The position numbers and the translations under genes were made by a program. Below are positions 48,561-57,240 of a stretch of 64,000 nucleotides of DNA, one piece after another. The stretch comes from Shewanella surugensis (GTDB taxonomy: Bacteria > Pseudomonadota > Gammaproteobacteria > Enterobacterales > Shewanellaceae). The stretch lies in contig NZ_JAKIKS010000006.1 in the NCBI RefSeq assembly GCF_023284005.1, positions 17,393 through 81,392 of the forward strand. Reading direction: 5' to 3'. The number at the start of each line of letters is the position of its first letter. The first letter of the stretch is position 1. The notes beneath the pieces were generated by a model. It had not been told where the DNA came from, did not search any database, and saw only the letters and a list, made by a program, of their open reading frames with translations.

Positions 48561-49235
48561 ATGTCTGATATTAATACGGATGATGATTACTCCTCAAGTA
48601 CGGGTGATGATTATACTGAAAATACCACTTATCGTTCATTACTTACCCTTAATGGTCGTACCTTATTTTATGTCAATTCTTGGTACAAGTATACGCCTGG
48701 GATTGTGACTTGGGTGACACTTGGACATAATACTTTAATTAATATAGGCGGGTTCACCGAGATTGTGTTCCCCAGTTCGATTTATTTTAATATGGGAATT
48801 TCAACAAGTTGGAGTGGTAAAGTCAATAGTCTGACCTTTACTTACCAACAAGCAGCGATTAAAAAGTTAAGCGCCAAACTACTCACTTTTAATGCGAAAG
48901 CGCAACGAAAACTGGCTGTCGTTAGTGGTATTGAAAGCTACCTTTCTAAGGTTGATAGTTTATCGAATCAAACTCGATTGATTGGCTTGTCTTATGAAAA
49001 TGCGGTTAATAAAGTTAACCGTGCTTCCATTGTGACCAAAGCATTAGCGCTTAATTTACAGCAAGAACAAGCCAGTATTAATAATGGCTTATTTCAGGCG
49101 AGAGTTGCAGTGAATAGTAATCGAAAAGCCATGAATAAAGTTAAAAATATAAAATCTTCGTTGTCGAATAGTGTGTGTAGAGTTAACTCCGGCAATGTTT
49201 CGATTAAAGATGATGTTATTACGGTACACGCCTGA
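48561..49235 (+). CDS. T6SS-associated beta/coiled-coil family protein, member C (224 aa)
   Basis: No named family recognised. The ATG at 48561 follows AAGGA by six bases; the longer frame from 48555 begins with TTG. Residues about 25-90 are the beta head (WVTLGHNTLINIGGFTEIVF, SIYFNMGISTSW), comparable with CSITLGSDTTLVGG of B and SFTLGTNESVVLGATVGIHV of D. Residues about 95-205 are coiled coil rich in Ala, Lys and Asn (IKKLSAKLLTFNAKAQRKLA). The end VSIKDDVITVHA is the terminal strand. The acidic N-terminus (SDINTDDDYSSSTGDDY) resembles the acidic segment of B. It ends 36 bp before the DUF2169 gene. Confidence 0.75.
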   Translation: MSDINTDDDYSSSTGDDYTENTTYRSLLTLNGRTLFYVNSWYKYTPGIVTWVTLGHNTLINIGGFTEIVFPSSIYFNMGISTSWSGKVNSLTFTYQQAAIKKLSAKLLTFNAKAQRKLAVVSGIESYLSKVDSLSNQTRLIGLSYENAVNKVNRASIVTKALALNLQQEQASINNGLFQARVAVNSNRKAMNKVKNIKSSLSNSVCRVNSGNVSIKDDVITVHA

Positions 49236-49271
49236 GTATTATTTATTAAGTATTGATTAAGGTTGTGTTTT

Positions 49272-52200
49272 ATGTCTATAAAAATAATGAAAAATGATGA
49301 GATTGCGACACTTTTTGTTCCTTATGAATTACAAGGAAAGTCTTATTTATGTATTTCGATGATAGTCGGCTTTGATCTACTCTATCCTGAGAAATCAGTC
49401 AATGAGCAAAAAATTTGGGCGTCTGTTAACGCCAGTTTAGACGGGCGTATGTTTGATGCTGGCATGCCTAAAATTAATCCGGAATGGTTATTATCGGGGG
49501 CGTGTTTTAGTGGGCCATCGCCAAGGGAGGTGGTGAAAGTGTCTGCTCATTTTGCGGGGAGTGAGAAACAAATCGATGTTTATGGTTCTCGGCAGTGGCA
49601 ATATAGGCAAGGTCGACTTGTGCCCTCTGAGCCAGCTCCTTTTATTCGACAACCGTTAACCTGGGAAATGACCTGGGGCGGGGAGGATATCGCTGAAAAT
49701 AAGTTGGGGTTAAGTTTAGTCGAAGAGTCATATCCCTTAGCTTGTCTTTTTTATTCTGATGATATTCACAATAGCCGTGTAGAAAACACGGATCACAGAT
49801 CGGCTTGTTTTTTACCTTTAGCCATCGATCATCCCATGAGACAAGCTTGTATGGGCAGTTATGATGAAATTTGGTTTCGTGAACGCTGGCCCAGTGTCCC
49901 ACAAAATTTTGATTGGCATTTTTTTAATCAAGCCCCATTTGATCAACGCTTAACCGATTTTTTCAAAGGGGGCGAAGCTTATCATTTGGTTAATTTACAT
50001 CCCAAGGAGGCGGTGATTACAGGGAGCTTACCTTTTTATCGTCCTCGGGTTTTTGTGAGGCAATACTCCGATCCCACAGCGACGCCTATTCAAAATGTTG
50101 AGTCGTTAAAACAACATGATAATGAAGCCATTGATCAAGAGATCCAATATAAAATATCTGAGATTGGTTTGCGTAACGACACGGTGTGGTTTTTCCCTGA
50201 GCAGCAATTAGGCTTACGTATTTTTAGAGGCAGCATTGAAGTACAAGATGAAGAAGCGTTAGATGTGTCAGATATTTTATTCGTCAGCGAAGATCGGGAA
50301 AAAAATCCGTTATCCACAGAGCATTATGTCCACTATATGGCGCATTATAATGCTGCGAAAGAAGCCGAATCGGCAGAAATGGCTCAGCTGGGTGAAAAAG
50401 CCCAGCAAGCTAAACTCGATCTGGCTGAGGCGGAAAAAGAGCTCTCTGATATCCCGCAATACATGGCGTTTAAACAAGGGCAGTTTGAAAATAAAATACC
50501 TGCTGGAAAAACGCAACCTCATGATTTTTTAGCGCAATTAGATAGACAGCTTGATGTGAGTAGCGGGCAGTTAGCGACTCTGGCTCAACATGCTTCGGGT
50601 TTATCTCCAGAGCTACAATCATTGTTGGCGCAATCAGGTCCTAAAATCGATGCAATGAAAAGTAGCTTTGCTCAGCAAATGCAAATGCACATGAAGCTAA
50701 AGCATGATATGGCGACTGATTTGAAACAAATGAAGTTAAACAAGCCTAATGTCGCAACCAATCCTGAGTATGGTCAACAAGTACAGGCCATGGAAGAAAA
50801 ACTCAATGCCTATGGTGATATACTTGATTATCCCCAAACGGACACCCCTTGGCATGACAAAGCCAGTGAGTTAGTGGCACAGAGTAGCGATCTCGATTAT
50901 TTTCTAAAAAGATGCAAGAAATTAATGGCTTTGGGATTCAGAAAACTGAATATTCAGCGGTTGATGTTAGGCTATTTATCCCATGAAAGGGTGTTTGTCC
51001 CACAAGAGTGGGGTTTATCGATGGATGACTTTCATGATGAATTACCGACGACATTGCCTTCAGGTTGGTTGTTACCTGAATACCAAGAGGGAGTGTTTAC
51101 GGCTTTACATATTCGCCAGTCACTATTTGAACCAGAGACTGATATGCTTGTTTTTGGCAGTGAGACATTTCCTTGGCATAGTGCCTTACAAGTAGGCTTA
51201 CCAGTGGTAATGTGTCAAGATCGAAGCTTTGCATGGCTGATAGAGCAAGATGTAAGAGGCTTGGTGAATGTCATTGAAATGCCATTGGTTGATACTGAGT
51301 TATCCGATGATGTGCAAAAGGTCATCGTGGCTGCGCCGCAACATTTTTTGTTTATGCAGAATATTGATGATTTGTCCCCTTGGCAAGCCGTTTTTCCTGC
51401 ATTAGAGCCGATTGGATTAAAAGAGGATTTACTCATTGAGCAAGCTTATGCTGAGTCCGTTGATTTAACGGGTTGGTTAGTTGAATATATTACGCCTATA
51501 GAAGGGCAAAGCTCAACGGATCAGCTCGCTAATATTCAGAAGACAAAACGCAAGTCATTGTTTGCCGTGCCACAGTTTACCAAAGAACAGGCCCAAGCGG
51601 CTTTTGATCAAAAACAAGCGAGTTTATATCAAGATTTTGGTTTGACCGCTGGCATGCCATTAAAAGCCGCGCTTAATGAGGCTTTCGAGCAAAAATCGGC
51701 CTCTTTTAAACCTAAATTACCCGCTGGGGTATCCAGTGATGTGTTTCAAAAAGGCTTAGATAAATTAAAAAACGCCCCTTTATCGACAGCGCCCGCCAGT
51801 GAGCAATTTGAGCGGTTATCTCAGCAATCGATTGCATTACTCGAAAAAGAGCAAGCTAATGCAAAATCTGATGTCGCTAAAGATCTCGTTGAGAAGCAAT
51901 TATGTTTAGTTAAAGCAGAAGCGCAAGTTGCCATCGATAAAATGAAAGAATTAGAAGCGATAGCGCCGCCTAAAATAAACAATGATGACACGCCAGTTGA
52001 TTTTGAAAAACTGAGCCGAGAGCAAGTCATTGATTGGCATGAGCGAGGTTTATCGCTGGCTAAGAAAGACTTATCAGATTTGGATTTATCTAACCTTGAT
52101 TTATCTTATGTGGACATGAGTGGTTCCATTTTATCTGAAACGAACTTCAGTGGCTCAAAGCTTATTTCAGCTAAGATGCAAGAGGTCATTGCCACGGAGG

Positions 52201-53003
52201 CTATCTTTGATAGTGCCGATCTTGAAGGGGCGGATCTTTGTCGAGCATTACTCTCAGAGTCAAGTGGATGCAAGGCCCATTTATCACATGCCTGTTTAGA
52301 TGAAGCGGTTTTGTCCGATGCACAATTTAATCAGGCTAATTTTACTTTTGCCAGTATGAATAGCATGACCGCAAGCGGTAGCCAATTTGTTGGATCCAAT
52401 TTTAATGATAGCCAATTACATCAAGCTAACTTATTGAATACCCTTTTAGATAATGCCTCTTTCATTCGATGCCGAGCCATTAAAATGAAATGTTTCGAGG
52501 CCAAAGCAAAAGAGAGTGTTTGGACGGATGCTAAGCTTGATAAGGCCCTGTTTTGGTCTGCGGATTTAAGTGGCGCAGATTTCACTGCCGCTCAATTAAC
52601 CAATGCCCGTTTCGGCAGTGCACAGTTACCCGGAGTTTGTTTTAACCAAGCGGTATTGGTCAAGGCCAACTTTGCCGATGCCAACCTCGCCGATGCCCAT
52701 TTTCATCAAGCGAATATGGAAAATATCTATATCAGTAATACCAACATGCAACGCACGCAGCTCCATGGTGTTAATTTAAAACGGGCTCAATGTATTCGCA
52801 GTAATTTTAATGGTGCTCATTTTCAAGCCGTGAATGCCATGCAAACCAACTTTATGCGCTCCATTTTCAGCAATAGTACTTTAGACCGAGTGTGTTTTTA
52901 CAATGGTGATTTATATAAGACGACCTTCGGTAATACGCATATTAAAAAATGTAATTTTAAAGCCACCTTATTAGCCAATAATGAGGACCTAATCAATGGA
53001 TAA
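49272..53003 (+). CDS. DUF2169 T6SS adaptor with C-terminal pentapeptide repeats (1243 aa)
   Basis: ATG at 49272 with AAGG upstream. Residues about 15-310 form the DUF2169 domain (YELQGKSYLCISMIVGFDLL, WEMTWGGEDI, GSLPFYRPRVFVRQY, DTVWFFPEQQLGLRIFRG). DUF2169 is found next to vgrG/PAAR genes and is regarded as a T6SS effector-loading domain. About residues 355-395 are coiled coil (AAKEAESAEMAQLGEKAQQA). A large middle region contains a second FPWHSALQVGLPVVMCQD-type segment. About residues 930-1243 are pentapeptide repeats (LSDLDLSNLDLS, ANFADANLADAHFHQAN) forming a right-handed beta-helix. The gene overlaps the next pentapeptide gene by 8 bp, so both are made together. Confidence 0.87.
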   Translation: MSIKIMKNDEIATLFVPYELQGKSYLCISMIVGFDLLYPEKSVNEQKIWASVNASLDGRMFDAGMPKINPEWLLSGACFSGPSPREVVKVSAHFAGSEKQIDVYGSRQWQYRQGRLVPSEPAPFIRQPLTWEMTWGGEDIAENKLGLSLVEESYPLACLFYSDDIHNSRVENTDHRSACFLPLAIDHPMRQACMGSYDEIWFRERWPSVPQNFDWHFFNQAPFDQRLTDFFKGGEAYHLVNLHPKEAVITGSLPFYRPRVFVRQYSDPTATPIQNVESLKQHDNEAIDQEIQYKISEIGLRNDTVWFFPEQQLGLRIFRGSIEVQDEEALDVSDILFVSEDREKNPLSTEHYVHYMAHYNAAKEAESAEMAQLGEKAQQAKLDLAEAEKELSDIPQYMAFKQGQFENKIPAGKTQPHDFLAQLDRQLDVSSGQLATLAQHASGLSPELQSLLAQSGPKIDAMKSSFAQQMQMHMKLKHDMATDLKQMKLNKPNVATNPEYGQQVQAMEEKLNAYGDILDYPQTDTPWHDKASELVAQSSDLDYFLKRCKKLMALGFRKLNIQRLMLGYLSHERVFVPQEWGLSMDDFHDELPTTLPSGWLLPEYQEGVFTALHIRQSLFEPETDMLVFGSETFPWHSALQVGLPVVMCQDRSFAWLIEQDVRGLVNVIEMPLVDTELSDDVQKVIVAAPQHFLFMQNIDDLSPWQAVFPALEPIGLKEDLLIEQAYAESVDLTGWLVEYITPIEGQSSTDQLANIQKTKRKSLFAVPQFTKEQAQAAFDQKQASLYQDFGLTAGMPLKAALNEAFEQKSASFKPKLPAGVSSDVFQKGLDKLKNAPLSTAPASEQFERLSQQSIALLEKEQANAKSDVAKDLVEKQLCLVKAEAQVAIDKMKELEAIAPPKINNDDTPVDFEKLSREQVIDWHERGLSLAKKDLSDLDLSNLDLSYVDMSGSILSETNFSGSKLISAKMQEVIATEAIFDSADLEGADLCRALLSESSGCKAHLSHACLDEAVLSDAQFNQANFTFASMNSMTASGSQFVGSNFNDSQLHQANLLNTLLDNASFIRCRAIKMKCFEAKAKESVWTDAKLDKALFWSADLSGADFTAAQLTNARFGSAQLPGVCFNQAVLVKANFADANLADAHFHQANMENIYISNTNMQRTQLHGVNLKRAQCIRSNFNGAHFQAVNAMQTNFMRSIFSNSTLDRVCFYNGDLYKTTFGNTHIKKCNFKATLLANNEDLING

Positions 53004-54099
53004 TCTTGGTGATATAGAAAAGACTGAGCAAGAGGGAAATAATCAGCCTCTTGATAAAGCGGCCGCATTGCAACAGCAAGTCTTGCACCAAAAAATGCAT
53101 TTCAGTGGTGAAGATTGGCAACAGTTGACGTTAACAAAAGTGGTGTTTACCGATTGTCAGTTTACGGACATTAATTTTGCGCATATTCAATTATCCCAAT
53201 GTTCTTTTAACGGTTGTCAGTTTACTCAGTGTGACTGGATGGCGGCTGAGCTTGATGGGGTGATTTTTGACCGTTGTGCATTTCAACATGTGAGCATGGC
53301 ACAAAGCGTATTAAAACAAGTCCTGTTCAGTGAAAGTGTCCTTAATGAGGTGACTGTAGTTTCCTCAAATCAGCATTTGACGCTGTATACCAATACAAAA
53401 ATCATTAAAACAAACTTCGAGCAAGCGCAGTTACGCGCGTGTTGTTTTACTGGCGCAACACTAGAAGAGGTGAATTTTACGGACGCGAAGTTGTTTAAAT
53501 GTGTGTTTGATGAAACCATTTGCCAAGCGGTGTTATTTTCGAAGACGACAATTGAAAAGTCCGCTTTTATGGAGACAGATTTAAGCACGAGCCGTTTTAT
53601 TGAGGTGGACTTTTATGCGGTACAACTCAATGGCTGTCAGCTTAAAGAGGTCGATTTATCTCATTGTCGATTAGAGAGTTGTTACTTTATGAATAGTCAG
53701 ATGCAAGGGGCAACGTTGGTTGGGATTAAAGGCGCCCATGCAGTGTTTATGGATGCGGATTTAAGAGACAGTGACTTTAGTGATGCATTTTTGCTGGGCA
53801 GTTGTTTTGAGAATGCAGACGTGTCTTATGCAAATATGAGTAATGCGGTGATATCGCAGTCCAATTGGGTGAAGGCTATTGCGATACACGCTAATTTCGT
53901 TAATGTTTCAGCAGAGTATATCGATTTATCTTATGCGAACGTGTCTTATGCCAATTTTAGTCGAGCTAATTTAATGACGGCAAAGCGGCATTGTTTGGTG
54001 GATAAAGAATGCAATTGGTTAGGTGCTAATACCCTTGGAGCGACGGGAACAGATCTGGATCTGGCCGAAGCTGAATACTGGTCAACGGAGGTTAAGTGA
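52996..54099 (+). CDS. Pentapeptide-repeat protein of the T6SS accessory cluster (367 aa)
   Basis: Overlaps the upstream gene by 8 bp (ATGGATAA) and shares TGATG with the next gene, so it lies in a tightly coupled set. About residues 40-350 consist of pentapeptide repeats with the A(D/N)LxX pattern in variant form (FTDINFAHIQLSQCSFNGCQ, ADLRDSDFSDAFLLGSCFEN, DLSYANVSYANFSRANLM). The first 35 residues are polar and helical. It probably partners with the pentapeptide tail of the DUF2169 protein. No catalytic motif seen. Confidence 0.87.
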   Translation: MDNLGDIEKTEQEGNNQPLDKAAALQQQVLHQKMHFSGEDWQQLTLTKVVFTDCQFTDINFAHIQLSQCSFNGCQFTQCDWMAAELDGVIFDRCAFQHVSMAQSVLKQVLFSESVLNEVTVVSSNQHLTLYTNTKIIKTNFEQAQLRACCFTGATLEEVNFTDAKLFKCVFDETICQAVLFSKTTIEKSAFMETDLSTSRFIEVDFYAVQLNGCQLKEVDLSHCRLESCYFMNSQMQGATLVGIKGAHAVFMDADLRDSDFSDAFLLGSCFENADVSYANMSNAVISQSNWVKAIAIHANFVNVSAEYIDLSYANVSYANFSRANLMTAKRHCLVDKECNWLGANTLGATGTDLDLAEAEYWSTEVK

Positions 54100-54752
54100 T
54101 GAATTCAATACTCTTATCAAGTGATATGACATTTAATGAATTATACACTACCACAGGTAGCGTAGTGGCTTGTGAGTCAAAAGGGGCATATTGTGTCGAT
54201 ACGGCACAAGGTGAGGTGGCGGTGTCTTTGGCGGCCAGTTGTTTATTAATGCCTGCGGTGGGGGATGTGTGCACGGTGGCCATTGATGAGGACGGTGAAG
54301 GCTGGCTGTTAGCCATTTTAGTGCAAGCGGATCCGAGTCAAGGGATATTGGCTCACTCAGGTGCATTGCATATTGCCGCGCAAGGGGCACTGCATTTTAA
54401 AGGGCAAAGGATCATGAGTGAAGCCGAGGAGCAGATGCATTTTTCGGCAGGTGAGGTCAGTGTGCACAGTCAGCGAATGGCGATGCATACAGAGGAAGCG
54501 AGTTTAAGTGCCAATAAAACCCAAGTGGTGACGAAAGTCTTGAGCATGGTAGCCGATAAAGTGGAGCATGTAGTGGAGCTGTGGATGCAGCGCTTAGGCG
54601 AGAGCTTTCGGATCATTAAAGGACACGATGAAAAGCAAAGTGGCAGTAGCCGGCAGTTAGTGGAAAAAGATGCTGTGACGCATGCAAAGAATGTGATCAG
54701 TAGTGCAGAGAAACAGATGATCATGGAAGCGGAAAAAATCCACTTAGGCTAA
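54099..54752 (+). CDS. DUF3540-type T6SS accessory protein (217 aa)
   Basis: ATG at 54099 overlaps the previous stop (TGATG) and follows ACGGAGG by seven bases; the GTG at 54096 is the alternative. The N-terminal part (LYTTTGSVVACES, GDVCTVAIDEDGEGWLLAIL) looks like an OB/beta barrel. The rest has repeating beta-helix-like strands (ALHIAAQGALHFKGQRIM, VSVHSQRMAMHTEEASLSAN), then VVELWMQRLGESFRIIKG and a helical end. This matches DUF3540 proteins that accompany DUF2169 and DUF4150 genes. The beta-helix recalls the gp5/VgrG needle, so a spike-associated role is plausible (inference). Confidence 0.82.
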   Translation: MNSILLSSDMTFNELYTTTGSVVACESKGAYCVDTAQGEVAVSLAASCLLMPAVGDVCTVAIDEDGEGWLLAILVQADPSQGILAHSGALHIAAQGALHFKGQRIMSEAEEQMHFSAGEVSVHSQRMAMHTEEASLSANKTQVVTKVLSMVADKVEHVVELWMQRLGESFRIIKGHDEKQSGSSRQLVEKDAVTHAKNVISSAEKQMIMEAEKIHLG

Positions 54753-54800
54753 GTCGAAAGTGTATTGCCCCGTGGTAATAATCGGTAAAGAGAGGTGTGT

Positions 54801-55205
54801 ATGTTTGGTAATACAGCGTTAGGTGGCATGAATTTAGGTTTTCCGGATGTGTGTAATACACCGGGTCCGGTGGGGCCTATTCCGGTGCCTTATCCGAATA
54901 TTTCTCAAGGTAATATGTGTAATCCAGGGACTGCGGCGTTAAGTGTATTGGTGGATGGGGGGCCATCGATCAACCAAGGTTCGATTATTACCTTAAGCAG
55001 CGGCGATAATGCCGGCGCGATTGGTGGTGTGGCCTCGGGCATGATGATGGGGCCGACAACCTTTAAGCTGGGGAGTATGGGAGTGATGATAGAAGGGTTA
55101 CCGGCGATGCGTTTAACCAGCATGACGGGCCAAAATGGCATGTCACCGAATTGCCCCGGAGTGACACTGGCCCCTTCTCAAGTGAAAGTCATGTATATGA
55201 AGTAA
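54801..55205 (+). CDS. PAAR-like DUF4150 protein without toxin extension (134 aa)
   Basis: ATG at 54801 follows AGAGG by five bases; the GTG at 54795 would add two residues. The DUF4150 (PAAR-like) signature is clear: FPDVCNTPGPVGPIPVPYPN, MCNPGTAALSVLVDGGPSI, GVASGMMMGPTTFKLGS, GLPAMRLTSMTGQNG and APSQVKVMYMK. Proteins of this family cap the VgrG trimer and often carry a C-terminal toxin; this one stops after the PAAR-like fold. A terminator follows 60 bp downstream, ending the T6SS cluster. Confidence 0.9.
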   Translation: MFGNTALGGMNLGFPDVCNTPGPVGPIPVPYPNISQGNMCNPGTAALSVLVDGGPSINQGSIITLSSGDNAGAIGGVASGMMMGPTTFKLGSMGVMIEGLPAMRLTSMTGQNGMSPNCPGVTLAPSQVKVMYMK

Positions 55206-55267
55206 GGCTTTATTTGAGAAGGCTTAGTTTATATATGATTGATCTAAGCTGCAATACTCAATGAAAT

Positions 55268-55293
55268 AATCAGCCCGTTACGGCTGATTTTTT
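55268..55293 (+). terminator. Intrinsic terminator of the T6SS accessory operon
   Basis: AATCAGCC (55268-55275) pairs with GGCTGATT (55282-55289), followed by TTTT. Confidence 0.8.
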
Positions 55294-55375
55294 GTAGATG
55301 AATGTGGTATGGCTTTATTATAGGTTTTTTTTTGATTAAGGTAAGGGAAGTTCATGTCATTTTATAGGGAACATA

Positions 55376-56218
55376 ATGCTAACCCGTCAACAAAAAGCGC
55401 AATATCACCAGCAAGGTTTTGTGGTGTTAAAGGATATGGTGGATAGTTACTGGCTAACAAAAATAAAAGCCCAAGCAGCTCAATTAGTGAATGAATGGCA
55501 GGACGAAGACCGTTCACATACCTTTACTACTCAAGATAACAACCGCAGCGGTAATGATTTCTTCTTTAATTCAGCTGAAAATGTTTGTTGTTTTTTTGAA
55601 GAGGAAGCCTTTGATAATAATGGGTTGTTTGTGCAAGATCGAGCCTTGTGTATTAATAAAATCGGCCATGCTCTCCATGAACTCGATCCCGTTTTTAGTG
55701 CGTTTAGTCATCAAAGGCAATGGGGGGAGATAGCGAAGGCCATTGGATTAGAGCAGCCGCAAATTCGCCAGTCTATGTATATTTATAAGCAGCCCAATAT
55801 CGGAGGGGAAGTCAATTGGCATCAAGATGCGAGCTTTTTCTATACTAGCCCCCAAAGCGTGATCACTTACTGGTTCGCGATTGAGGATGCCTCTTTGCAA
55901 AATGGCTGTCTATGGATTGAGCCACGGGGTCATCAAGGTCCTTTAAGAGAGCGATTTAATCGACAGGATCATAACACTCATATGCAGCGGTTGAGTGATG
56001 TCCCTTGGCCTATTGAAACGGGTGTGCCTGTTGAGGTTAAAGCGGGTAGTCTAGTGGTGTTTCATGGTTTTTTACCGCATTATAGCGCCGCGAATCGCTC
56101 AACCATATCTCGACAAGCTTATACCTTACATGTGACCGATGGGATGAGTGAGTATGCCAAAGAAAACTGGTTACAGGCAAATAAATTGCCTTTAAGAGGT
56201 TTTGAGTCAACTGAGTGA
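55376..56218 (+). CDS. Phytanoyl-CoA-dioxygenase (PhyH) family Fe(II)/2-oxoglutarate oxygenase
   Basis: 280 residues. The iron-binding His-x-Asp is in NWHQDASFF (near residue 150), and the distal His lies in VVFHGFLPHYSAANRS. IRQSMYIYKQPN and GCLWIEPRGHQG are typical PhyH segments. Family members hydroxylate small molecules or acyl chains; the substrate is not visible. AGGGA stands five bases before the ATG. It follows the T6SS cluster but is separated by a terminator, so functional linkage is not supported. Confidence 0.87.
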   Translation: MLTRQQKAQYHQQGFVVLKDMVDSYWLTKIKAQAAQLVNEWQDEDRSHTFTTQDNNRSGNDFFFNSAENVCCFFEEEAFDNNGLFVQDRALCINKIGHALHELDPVFSAFSHQRQWGEIAKAIGLEQPQIRQSMYIYKQPNIGGEVNWHQDASFFYTSPQSVITYWFAIEDASLQNGCLWIEPRGHQGPLRERFNRQDHNTHMQRLSDVPWPIETGVPVEVKAGSLVVFHGFLPHYSAANRSTISRQAYTLHVTDGMSEYAKENWLQANKLPLRGFESTE

Positions 56219-56286
56219 TATGAATGCTATTTTACTGATATATTCAATGAATACGGTATAAGACGAAATACTGAGGTCAGTATTAC

Positions 56287-56721
56287 ATGCAGCAAGCACT
56301 TATTCATGTGGCGTTAGTCGTTAAAGATTACGATGAAGCTATCGATTTTTATGTCAATAAACTTAAATTCGTATTGATTGAAGACAGCTATCAAGAAGAG
56401 CAGAATAAACGTTGGGTGGTTGTATCGCCACCGGGTTCTCAAGGTGCCACCTTGTTACTGGCGAAAGCATCAAGACCAGAGCAAGTGAATGTTATTGGCA
56501 ATCAAACTGCGGGGAGGGTGTTTCTATTTTTAAGTACCGATGATTTTTGGCGTGATTACCACCGAATGGTGGCTGAGGGGATAACGTTCGTTCGAGAGCC
56601 GGCTAAGCAAGATTATGGCACTGTGGCAGTTTTTGAAGATTTGTACGGTAATTTATGGGATTTATTGCAATTTAACAATAACCATTCAATGTCAAAAAGA
56701 TTGATGTTAGACCGTATATGA
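56287..56721 (+). CDS. VOC/glyoxalase-fold protein
   Basis: 144 residues. The vicinal-oxygen-chelate pattern is plain: HVALVVKDYDEAIDFYVNKL at the start and VFEDLYGNLWDLLQF at the end, giving metal-ligand positions His7 and Glu in FED. Single-domain VOC proteins act as lyases, dioxygenases or resistance proteins and usually dimerise; function is unassigned. The last codons abut an IS30 transposase remnant, whose frame overlaps the stop by four bases, so the C-terminal tail after LLQF may have been altered by the insertion. Confidence 0.85.
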   Translation: MQQALIHVALVVKDYDEAIDFYVNKLKFVLIEDSYQEEQNKRWVVVSPPGSQGATLLLAKASRPEQVNVIGNQTAGRVFLFLSTDDFWRDYHRMVAEGITFVREPAKQDYGTVAVFEDLYGNLWDLLQFNNNHSMSKRLMLDRI

Positions 56722-57050
56722 TTCAGAGGTGTTTTAGGGAATTGAATGCGTGTTTTAATGTACACACTATCACTTTCGATAACGGTGGCGAGTTTGCAGA
56801 GCATGCAGTAGTCGCAAGAGCACTAGAAGCAGAGGCATACTTTGCTCATCCGTACTCATCTTATGAGCGTGGATTAAATGAAAGCTTTAATGGGCTACTG
56901 AGGCAGTATTTCCCAAAAGGAATGGATTTAAGTCAGGTTACGGAGAAAGAAGTTCAGGCAGTCCAAGAGCGACTGAACTTAAGATCAAGAAAGTGTCTTG
57001 GTTATAAGCAGCCTAAAGTAGCATTTGAAGCGCTACGTCAGGCGGCATAG
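56718..57050 (+). pseudogene. IS30-family transposase remnant (C-terminal third)
   Basis: 110 codons match the end of IS30 transposases: TITFDNGGEFAEH carries the second catalytic Asp, YFAHPYSSYERGLNESFNGLLRQYF carries the catalytic Glu, and LNLRSRKCLGYKQPKVAF is a conserved tail. The N-terminal helix-turn-helix and the first Asp are missing, so it is inactive. The sequence at 57055-57082, ending in GAGTTGAATTCGCC, looks like an IS30 right terminal repeat (from memory). The left end was not found. Confidence 0.88.
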
Positions 57051-57240
57051 GCGAGTGTGGCACTTGCGAGTTGAATTCGCCGATGGCTATGATATTCATC
57101 TGCTGAATGTCAGTAATAAGCACGATAAATTAGTTAAATGAATCCTAGGTGGGATAGACTGAAAAAACGGCATGTTTTATATTTCAACAGGATGGACGCC
57201 TGCGATTACTGGTATTCACCTCATTACATGGGATGGTTTT

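Noticed and set aside
49263..55205. Toxin/immunity pair inside the T6SS accessory genes
   Set aside because: No nuclease, amidase, lipase or NADase motif and no small immunity-like gene was found.
57083..57141. Short frame reading DGYDIHLLNVSNKHDKLVK behind the IS30 remnant
   Set aside because: Could be the tail of an interrupted gene, but no head was found and it is too short to assign.
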